Positions 1-5,136 of a stretch of 6,575 nucleotides of DNA are shown here, piece after piece. Below the pieces are notes generated by a model. It searched no databases, was not told where the DNA came from, and saw nothing but the letters and a program-made list of their open reading frames with translations. How positions within the stretch are numbered: the first letter of the stretch is position 1; every line of letters starts with the position of its first letter. This stretch comes from Acidobacteriota bacterium. Its GTDB lineage: Bacteria > Acidobacteriota > Vicinamibacteria > Vicinamibacterales > UBA2999. The stretch spans positions 1-6,575 of the forward strand of contig CANIAI010000139.1 of assembly GCA_947465275.1 (NCBI GenBank), in the 5' to 3' direction. The translations under genes were made by a program, and so were the position numbers.

Positions 1-499
1 CAGGCGCAGCCGGCGCCTTGGTCTTCACGGCGGTCTTCACGGCCGGCGTCGAGACAGGCTTCACGTCGGCGGCGTCGGGAATCTTGTGTACAAGCGTGAA
101 GCGGAGCTGGTCCCCCATCGAGGCATACGCCCACATCTCGGCGGCGACGATGTGAAAATCAGCGCAGAGACGCTTCGCGGTATCGACACTGCCCGCGGGC
201 ACGTACAAGTGGAACGCAACGCCGAGCTTGGTGAAGGCGCCCCACTGGGACATCGCCTCGAGGTGATTGACCGACTCGGCCGTCTCGACCTCGACCACGC
301 CCGCCATCCGGCGGACCTTGTCCGTCGTGTGGAGCACCAGATCGGGGTACCACGGCGGCGGTCCCCCGACGGGGGCGCTCTGTTCGTGCCCCGGGTTGAT
401 CGCGACGTCGAATTTCTTCTTGTACTTCGCCTGTAGCAGGCGAATGACCCGATCGTGCTCGAGCTGCTCGCGGACCGGCCGCACGAGGATAGGGCTCAA
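1..499 (-). CDS. Uncharacterised protein with possible PD-(D/E)XK nuclease-like core and Lys/Ala/Pro-rich tail (3' end off the left edge)
   Basis: I do not recognise a named family. The minus frame is open from 499 to the window edge (166 codons, no stop seen). I chose the TTG at 499-497 because a GGAGG (509-505) lies 5 nt upstream; the adjacent GTG at 502 would leave only 2 nt. Residues 1-30 form a charged, probably helical N-terminus ending in KYKKKF. Residues 50-72 read WYPDLVL...VVEVE, giving P52-D53 and E70-x-E72. This spacing resembles the PD-(D/E)XK active site in its E-x-E variant, as in BamHI, and a W86/Q85 helix follows. Residues 93-103 (GVAFHLYVPAG) look like a core beta strand. 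After about residue 142 the chain becomes a low-complexity tail with AVKT twice. Nuclease function is inference from a short motif; catalysis may be absent. It is divergent from the receiver gene, so no operon link is shown. That it is a real gene is well supported by codon use and the ribosome binding site. Confidence 0.8.
   Translation of the reverse strand, partial: MSPILVRPVREQLEHDRVIRLLQAKYKKKFDVAINPGHEQSAPVGGPPPWYPDLVLHTTDKVRRMAGVVEVETAESVNHLEAMSQWGAFTKLGVAFHLYVPAGSVDTAKRLCADFHIVAAEMWAYASMGDQLRFTLVHKIPDAADVKPVSTPAVKTAVKTKAPAAP
20..43. repeat. Tandem 12-bp direct repeat (2 copies) coding AVKT-AVKT
   Basis: GGTCTTCACGGC occurs at 20-31 and again, perfectly, at 32-43. On the minus strand it encodes two copies of Ala-Val-Lys-Thr in the C-terminal tail of the left-edge protein. 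The unit is a multiple of three, so copy number could change without a frameshift. The tail continues with K, A and P residues to the window edge, resembling the basic tails of histone H1-like bacterial proteins. That comparison is compositional only. Confidence 0.7.
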
Positions 500-542
500 C
501 ACCGCCTCCGAGGTCTGAACAAACCGAAGCTCTGCTGGTGAA

Positions 543-563
543 CAGCTGGCTGTAAGCCGGCTG
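543..563 (+). other. Hairpin in the divergent intergenic region
   Basis: CAGCTGGC (543-550) pairs with GCCGGCTG (556-563) around the loop TGTAA. This gives 8 bp with one T.G pair that is a G.U wobble only in plus-strand RNA; in minus-strand RNA it would be an A.C mismatch. It overlaps the expected transcription start and early 5' leader of the minus-strand gene (start codon at 499), and lies upstream of the receiver gene. It has no U-run, so it is unlikely to be a classical terminator. An operator or leader structure is possible but unproven. Confidence 0.3.
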
Positions 564-593
564 ACTATAGCACGAGACTTGAACCCCCGTGAA
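564..593 (-). promoter_or_regulatory. Candidate sigma-70-type promoter for the left-edge gene
   Basis: Read on the minus strand, TTCACG (593-588) is followed by an 18-nt spacer and TATAGT (569-564). These match the -35 and -10 consensus at 4/6 and 5/6 positions. Transcription would begin near 557 and give a leader of roughly 58 nt before the TTG at 499, with GGAGG near its end. The call is motif-based, in a 156-bp region that must contain a promoter for this gene. Confidence 0.35.
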
Positions 594-621
594 CTTAGAG
601 CCTTGGCCCATAACACCGCCC

Positions 622-650
622 TTGACGCTCCCTGCCCTGCGACCCACAAT
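622..650 (+). promoter_or_regulatory. Candidate sigma-70-type promoter for the receiver-heme gene run, possibly leaderless
   Basis: TTGACG (622-627, 5/6 to the -35 consensus), a 17-nt spacer and CACAAT (645-650, 4/6 to the -10 consensus) place the expected transcription start at about 656-657. That is on or next to the GTG start of the receiver gene at 656. No Shine-Dalgarno sequence lies before that GTG, which fits a leaderless transcript. If real, this promoter could drive the plus-strand run from the receiver through hemE and hemY. Confidence 0.35.
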
Positions 651-655
651 GCCTC

Positions 656-1060
656 GTGCCGCCGCCTGGTCAGGATCTGCCGTCCCGGGTCCTGCTGATC
701 ACCGACGACGTCAGCGTCAGTGATGCCGTCTCACGGGTGCTCCGCCTCGAGGGTTTCGAGGTGTGGGCGGCGTTCTCGGCCCAGGAGGGGGTCAGGCTGG
801 CCAAGGGGCACGCACCGGATGCGGTCCTCATCGACCTCAGAACCCCGGCGGTCGCCAACCTGCCGCTGGTACAGGCGCTCAGGCGCGAGGCCGGTCTTTC
901 GCGTTCGCCGATTGCCGTCGTGACCGGCGATCACCATCCCGACGCCGCGGTGCTGGGCGAGCTCGACCGGCTCGGCGCCACGGTGCGCTATAAACCGTTC
1001 TGGTTGACCGAGCTCGTCAGCCTCGCCCGCGACCTGCTCCGTATTCCCGCGCGCCCCTGA
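656..1060 (+). CDS. Stand-alone response-regulator receiver domain protein
   Basis: This 134-residue protein is a single CheY-like receiver domain with no DNA-binding or enzymatic output domain. The acidic pair D17-D18 lies after strand 1 (VLLITDD). The phosphoacceptor is D60 (VLIDLRTP), the conserved Thr is T90 (AVVTGD) and the conserved Lys is K113 (RYKPF). The whole phosphotransfer set is therefore present and the domain should accept phosphate from a histidine kinase. None is encoded in the window. The start is GTG at 656: an in-frame TGA at 623-625 blocks a much longer protein and the only other upstream option is a CTG at 632. The ATG at 649 is out of frame. Residues 1-10 are a short Pro-rich lead. 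It sits 27 nt upstream of hemE in the same direction. A role in controlling heme synthesis is only suggested by position; single-domain receivers usually act through protein-protein contacts or as phosphate relays. Confidence 0.85.
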   Translation: MPPPGQDLPSRVLLITDDVSVSDAVSRVLRLEGFEVWAAFSAQEGVRLAKGHAPDAVLIDLRTPAVANLPLVQALRREAGLSRSPIAVVTGDHHPDAAVLGELDRLGATVRYKPFWLTELVSLARDLLRIPARP

Positions 1061-1087
1061 ACAAGGCACAATACCCCGCATCATCCA

Positions 1088-2119
1088 GTGACCAATTCCC
1101 GCTTCCTCAAGGCGTGCCGGCGCGAGCCGGTCGACGCGACCCCCGTGTGGTTCATGCGTCAGGCCGGCCGCTACATGGCCGAGTACCGGGCGATCCGCCA
1201 GAAGCACTCGCTGCTCGAGATCTGCCGGATTCCCGACCTGGCGACCGAGGTCACGATGCAGCCGGTGCGTCGCATCGAGGTCGATGCGGCGATCCTCTTC
1301 TCGGACCTGCTGTTACCCCTCGAGCCGATGGGACTCCCCTTCGACTTCATCAAGGGCGAGGGACCACAGATCGAGCGTCCGATCGAGTCGCCGGCAGACA
1401 TCGACGCCCTGCGCCGCTTCGAGCCCCGAGAGCAGCTGGCCCACGTGCTCCAGGCGATTCGGCAGATCCAGGGTGAACTCGCCGGGCGCGTGCCACTGAT
1501 CGGTTTCGCCGGCGCCCCGTTCACGCTGGCGTCCTACGCGATCGAGGGCGGACACTCGAACAACTTCGCGCGTACGAAGTCGCTGATGTACGGGCACCCG
1601 GACGCCTGGCACAAGCTCTGTGCGCTGTTCGCCGACATCGTCGGCGACTATCTGGTCGCGCAGATCGAGGCAGGCGTCGACGTGGTGCAGGTGTTCGACT
1701 CGTGGGTCGGCACGCTGGGCGCCGCTGACTATCGCGAGTTCGTCCTCCCGCACACGCGGCGCATCTTCGAGATCGTGGGCGGCCGCGTACCCACCATCCA
1801 CTTCGGCACCGGCACCGCGACCATCCTGGAACTCCTACGGGAGGCCGGTGGCGACGTGATCGGCGTCGACTGGCGCATCCCGATCGACGAGGGCTGGGCC
1901 CGTATCGGCGCCGACCGTGGCGTGCAGGGCAACCTCGACCCGACGCTGCTGCTGGGCCCGACCAACCGGATGTTGACGCAGGCGGAGGACATCCTTCAGC
2001 GAGTCGGCGGGCGCGCAGGGCACATCTTCAACCTCGGCCACGGGATCCTGCCGTCCACCCCCCTGGAACACGTCCAGCTCCTGGCGCAGTTCGTTCATCG
2101 CGCCTCGGCCGCACGGTGA
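1088..2119 (+). CDS. hemE: Uroporphyrinogen decarboxylase
   Basis: Cytosolic enzyme (EC 4.1.1.37) that removes four carboxyl groups from uroporphyrinogen III to give coproporphyrinogen III in heme synthesis. The 343-residue length is normal for the family. The signature PVWFMRQAGRYM is at residues 19-30, with substrate-binding R24 and R28. The catalytic Asp is D73 in ILFSDLLLPLE. The conserved Tyr is Y150 after GAPFTLAS, and the substrate-contacting His is H318 in FNLGHGI. All residues expected for activity are present. The start is GTG at 1088, chosen because the family N-terminus begins just before this signature. No clear Shine-Dalgarno precedes it. A CACAAT box at 1067-1072, like the one before the receiver gene, could be a weak internal -10 element. 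The stop overlaps the hemY start by 4 nt (GTGA), indicating translational coupling. Confidence 0.97.
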   Translation: MTNSRFLKACRREPVDATPVWFMRQAGRYMAEYRAIRQKHSLLEICRIPDLATEVTMQPVRRIEVDAAILFSDLLLPLEPMGLPFDFIKGEGPQIERPIESPADIDALRRFEPREQLAHVLQAIRQIQGELAGRVPLIGFAGAPFTLASYAIEGGHSNNFARTKSLMYGHPDAWHKLCALFADIVGDYLVAQIEAGVDVVQVFDSWVGTLGAADYREFVLPHTRRIFEIVGGRVPTIHFGTGTATILELLREAGGDVIGVDWRIPIDEGWARIGADRGVQGNLDPTLLLGPTNRMLTQAEDILQRVGGRAGHIFNLGHGILPSTPLEHVQLLAQFVHRASAAR

Positions 2120-3516
2120 GCGGGGTCGATGTCGCCATCGTCGGCGGCGGCATCTCAGGACTCGCCGCGGCGTACGAACTGACCAAACGCGGGCTCAGCG
2201 TCCGCGTCCTCGAATCCAGCGATCGCCCCGGCGGCGTGATCCGCACGGACCGGTTCGACGGCTGGGTCATCGACGGCGGCCCGGACGCGCTGCTCGTCCA
2301 GAAGCCTGCCGCGATCGCGCTCTGCCGGGAACTCGGCCTCGGGGACCGCCTCGTGCCCACGTTGACGCCCCGCACCGCCTACGTGCTGCGGGACGGGCGC
2401 CTGCACCCCATTGTCGAGGGATCGTTTCTCGGGTTTCCGATCAAGCCCTCCGCCTTCGTGCACGCCTCCCTCTTCTCGTGGCCGGGCAAGCTGCGGATGG
2501 CGCTCGAGGCCGTGATCCCGCGCGGCAACGTGGACGAGGACGAGTCGATCGGCTCCTTCGTCCGGCGACGCTTTGGCACCGAGGCGGCGGAGTATCTCGC
2601 CGATCCGCTGCTGGCGGGCATCCATGCGGGTGATGCGGACCGTCTGTCGGTTCAGGCGCTCTTCCCGCGGCTGGTTGAGGCCGAGCGGCAGCGCGGCAGC
2701 GTCCTGCGCTCGTTTCGCGCGCACAACATGAAACCCGCGCCGCAGGGGGCGTTCCTGTCGCTGCCGGGGGGCACCCAGGAGATGGTCGACGCGCTGGTCG
2801 CGGCGCTGCCTCCGGGCACCGTGCAACTCGGCTCGCGCGTCACCGAAATGCACCGCGCCGGCACCTACACGCTCGAGACGGGGGCCGGTCCCGTGCAGGC
2901 GCGCAGTGTGGTGCTGGCCGTCCCCGCGTACGTGGCCGGGAGTCTTCTCGGCGGGTTCGATACGATGCTGGCCGGCCTCTGCGCGGCCGTTCCGTATGCG
3001 TCCACCGCGACCGTCGCGTTCGGCTTCCGGCAGGAACAGATCGGCCGGCCTATGAAGGGTTCCGGCTTCGTCGTGCCCCGCCTCGAACGGACGCCGCTGC
3101 TCGCCGCCACCTGGGTGAGTTCGAAGTGGCCAGCCCGTGCCCCGGCCGGGCACGTCCTGATGCGGGGCTTCCTCGGCGGCGGCCGCGACCCGCACCGGAC
3201 CGAGCGCGGCGACGCCGAACTGATCGCCGCCGCGCGCGAGGCCCTGGCCGAGATCATGGGGATCACCGGCGACCCGGTCGTCCAGCGGCTCTACCGCTAC
3301 ACGCGGCAGAGTCCCCAATACGAGGTGGGCCACCTGCACCGGCAGGCCAGCATCGAGCGGCGGCTCGCCGCCCTGCCCGGCCTGTTTCTCACCGGCAGCG
3401 GGTTCCGGGCGATCGGGATTCCCGACTGCGTCGCCGACGGCCGAGACACCGCCGGGCGCGCGGCCGCCTGGCTGGGTGCCGAGGCGTCGCGCGAGAGCCG
3501 GCCGCCGGCCGGGTAA
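2116..3516 (+). CDS. hemY: FAD-dependent protoporphyrinogen/coproporphyrinogen oxidase, HemY type
   Basis: Flavoprotein that oxidises protoporphyrinogen IX to protoporphyrin IX (EC 1.3.3.4) or, in the coproporphyrin-dependent pathway, coproporphyrinogen III to coproporphyrin III (EC 1.3.3.15, CgoX). It is usually membrane-associated and uses oxygen. The 466-residue length fits. The N-terminal Rossmann motif DVAIVGGGISGLAAAYEL (residues 5-22) has GGGISG for FAD, followed by LESSDRPGGVIRT (32-44). The C-terminal FAD motif, at residues 422-445, includes GFRAIGIPDCVADG. The start is GTG at 2116, which sits inside the hemE stop (GTGA). The two genes are therefore an operon pair making consecutive or near-consecutive enzymes. 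Motifs alone cannot decide between the protoporphyrin and coproporphyrin branches, and no ferrochelatase or coproporphyrinogen dehydrogenase is visible here. The gene is also called hemG in some annotations, but the unrelated flavodoxin-type HemG is excluded by length and fold. Confidence 0.93.
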   Translation: MSGVDVAIVGGGISGLAAAYELTKRGLSVRVLESSDRPGGVIRTDRFDGWVIDGGPDALLVQKPAAIALCRELGLGDRLVPTLTPRTAYVLRDGRLHPIVEGSFLGFPIKPSAFVHASLFSWPGKLRMALEAVIPRGNVDEDESIGSFVRRRFGTEAAEYLADPLLAGIHAGDADRLSVQALFPRLVEAERQRGSVLRSFRAHNMKPAPQGAFLSLPGGTQEMVDALVAALPPGTVQLGSRVTEMHRAGTYTLETGAGPVQARSVVLAVPAYVAGSLLGGFDTMLAGLCAAVPYASTATVAFGFRQEQIGRPMKGSGFVVPRLERTPLLAATWVSSKWPARAPAGHVLMRGFLGGGRDPHRTERGDAELIAAAREALAEIMGITGDPVVQRLYRYTRQSPQYEVGHLHRQASIERRLAALPGLFLTGSGFRAIGIPDCVADGRDTAGRAAAWLGAEASRESRPPAG

Positions 3517-3526
3517 GATCAGGCGC

Positions 3527-4213
3527 ATGCGTCACATGCATGCGTTCCTGCTCTCGCTCGCCATCGGCCTCGCCGGCGTCATCCTCACGGCACAGTCACC
3601 CGCAACCCAGGCCAGGTCGCCCCAGGCCGCGGCATCCAGCCCGGCATCGAAGGGCGCGATGACTCCGGCCATCGAGTCGCTGCTGCGTGAGATTCGCACG
3701 GTCGACAAGGGCCAGCTCGCGGTCTCCGAAGAGGATGGCCGATTCCTGCGCCTGATGGTCGCCACGCGCGGCGCGAAGTCGATCCTGGAGATCGGCGGCG
3801 CGAGTGGCTACAGCGGGATCTGGCTCGGCCTGGGCGCGCGCGAGACCGGCGGCCGTGTCGTGTCGATCGAGTACGACGCGCAGCGGGCGAAGGAAGGCGC
3901 CGCCAACATCCGGCGCGCGGGCCTGGAGGACGTCGTCCGCGTCATCCAGGGCGATGCGTTCGCGGAGATTCCGAAGCTGCAGGGCACCTTCGATCTGGTG
4001 TTCCTCGACGCGTGGAAGCCCGACTACAAGAAGTTCTTCGAGATGGTCTACCCGCGACTGGTCCCGGGCGGCGTCTTCATGGCGCACAACGTCGTGAACA
4101 AGCGGCGCGACATGGAGCCGTTCCTCCAGACCATCCTGGGGCACCCGGGGCTGTTCACCAGCATCGTCTCGCCGGGCAGCGAGGGGATGTCGCTCTCGTA
4201 CAAGGTGCGCTGA
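3527..4213 (+). CDS. Predicted exported or membrane-anchored SAM-dependent O-methyltransferase (Methyltransf_3/24-like)
   Basis: Class I methyltransferase of 228 residues. I chose ATG 3527: an upstream in-frame GTG at 3476 lies inside hemY, whereas 3527 gives a clean signal peptide. Residues 1-5 (MRHMH) are basic, 6-22 (AFLLSLAIGLAGVILTA) are hydrophobic, and cleavage is plausible after A22 or A29. An Ala/Pro/Ser/Gln-rich linker runs to about residue 45. There is no lipobox Cys. The catalytic domain spans 46-228. SAM motif I is LEIGGASGYSGIWL (87-100), the acidic end of strand 2 is E115 in VVSIEYD, and QGDAF is at 141-145. D161 lies in VFLDAWKPDY, and FMAHNVVN (184-191) follows. In catechol/caffeoyl-CoA type O-methyltransferases the corresponding metal ligands are D, D and N; here the second appears to be H187. 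The substrate is unknown. Transport across the membrane would separate it from cytosolic SAM, so the hydrophobic segment may instead be an uncleaved anchor. The gene follows hemY by 10 nt and precedes arginase by 2 nt. Confidence 0.85.
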   Translation: MRHMHAFLLSLAIGLAGVILTAQSPATQARSPQAAASSPASKGAMTPAIESLLREIRTVDKGQLAVSEEDGRFLRLMVATRGAKSILEIGGASGYSGIWLGLGARETGGRVVSIEYDAQRAKEGAANIRRAGLEDVVRVIQGDAFAEIPKLQGTFDLVFLDAWKPDYKKFFEMVYPRLVPGGVFMAHNVVNKRRDMEPFLQTILGHPGLFTSIVSPGSEGMSLSYKVR

Positions 4214-4215
4214 CG

Positions 4216-5136
4216 ATGGGCACCGTCGCGGGCCGGCACGTCCAGATCGTCGGCGTGCCGCTCGACCTGGGTGCGGGCCGACGCGGCGTCGACATGGGGC
4301 CCTCCGCGCTACGCATCGCGGGACTCAACGATCAGCTCGCGGCGCTCGGTCACGTCGTCCACGACCGCGGCGACCTCCACGTGCCGATTCGCGAGACGCG
4401 CGAACCGGCGGATCCCCGCAAGAAGTTCATCGGCGAGATTGCCACCGTCTGCCGCGAACTGTACGAGGCCAGCCTCGACGCGCTACGCGCGGGCGCCATG
4501 CCGCTGGTGCTCGGAGGCGACCACAGCCTCGCCGCCGGGTCGGTCGCGGCCACCGCGACATGGGTGCGCGACACGCAGGCCGCGCCGCTTGGCCTGATCT
4601 GGGTCGACGCCCACGGCGACATGAACACCCCCGAGACGACGGGCAGCGGCAACGTGCATGGCATGCCGCTCGCGGCGCTCCTCGGCGCGGAGCCTGCCGA
4701 ACTGGGATTCGGCGTTCGGCCGGCCATCCTGCCCGCCCACACGGTGTTGCTGGGGATCCGCAACCTGGACGAGCGGGAGAAGGCACGCATCCGCGCCTCG
4801 GGGGTTCACGTGTTCACGATGACCGACATCGATCGACGCGGGATGGCGACGGTGGCGGCCGAGGCGCTCGCGATCGCCTCGCGCGGCACGGCCGGCGTGC
4901 ACGTCTCGTTCGACATGGACGCCTGTGACCCGGCGATCGCACCTGGCGTCGGCACGCCCGTGAAGGGGGGCCTCGCCTACCGCGAGGCGCACCTGCTGAT
5001 GGAGATGGTCGCGGAATCGGGCCGCCTGCTGGCGCTCGACCTCGTCGAGAACAATCCGACCCTCGACATCCGGAACACGACGGCGGAACTGGGCGTCGAG
5101 CTCGCGCTGTCGGCGCTCGGGAAATCGATCCTCTAG
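4216..5136 (+). CDS. rocF: Arginase
   Basis: Mn-dependent ureohydrolase (EC 3.5.3.1) hydrolysing L-arginine to ornithine and urea in the cytosol; 306 residues, normal for the family. All six expected metal ligands are visible: H103 in GGDHSLAAGS, D131/H133/D135 in WVDAHGDMN, and D233/D235 in SFDMDACDP. SGNVHGMP (143-150 onward) contains H148, equivalent to the catalytic His141 of human arginase 1. E278 in DLVENNP matches Glu277, although this motif normally reads EVNP. APGVGTPVKGGL (242-253) is also typical. The SGN-HG-P motif favours arginase over agmatinase. The start is ATG 4216, because VQIVGVPLDLGAGRRGVDMGP begins the family's first strand right after it; AAGGTG (4202-4207) is a weak ribosome binding site 8 nt upstream, inside the methyltransferase end. 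The stop overlaps the convergent peptidase gene by 4 nt. The symbol follows the Bacillus name; the role may be arginine catabolism or polyamine precursor supply. Confidence 0.95.
   Translation: MGTVAGRHVQIVGVPLDLGAGRRGVDMGPSALRIAGLNDQLAALGHVVHDRGDLHVPIRETREPADPRKKFIGEIATVCRELYEASLDALRAGAMPLVLGGDHSLAAGSVAATATWVRDTQAAPLGLIWVDAHGDMNTPETTGSGNVHGMPLAALLGAEPAELGFGVRPAILPAHTVLLGIRNLDEREKARIRASGVHVFTMTDIDRRGMATVAAEALAIASRGTAGVHVSFDMDACDPAIAPGVGTPVKGGLAYREAHLLMEMVAESGRLLALDLVENNPTLDIRNTTAELGVELALSALGKSIL

Noticed and set aside
86..436. Open plus-strand frame in the left region
   Set aside because: It is antisense to the supported minus-strand gene and its composition is that of a GC-rich shadow frame.
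571..593. T-arm-like stretch on the minus strand (GGGGG TTCAAGT CTCGT), suggestive of a tRNA or tmRNA end
   Set aside because: The stem has mismatches, and no acceptor, anticodon or D arm can be folded around it.
159..647. Open minus-strand frame of 162 codons in the left region
   Set aside because: It is out of frame with the better-supported gene at 499-1, has Arg/Gly-rich shadow composition, and shows no domain motifs or ribosome binding site.
3497..3509. GC palindrome GCCGG-CCG-CCGGC near the end of hemY, considered as a terminator
   Set aside because: It is short, lies in coding sequence, lacks a T-run, and is explained by GC-rich Arg/Pro codons.
3476..3526. Longer N-terminus for the methyltransferase starting at GTG 3476
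   Set aside because: It would overlap hemY by 41 nt and bury the signal peptide behind an Arg-rich stretch; ATG 3527 gives a standard signal sequence.
2155..3528. 457-codon minus-strand open frame antisense to hemY
   Set aside because: The plus strand has the complete FAD motifs of HemY. Long antisense frames are expected in GC-rich coding DNA, and this one has no recognisable motif.
4012..4215. Longer N-terminus for arginase starting at 4012 inside the methyltransferase
   Set aside because: The extra 68 residues are methyltransferase sequence in another frame. Arginase homology begins right after ATG 4216, which has a weak ribosome binding site.
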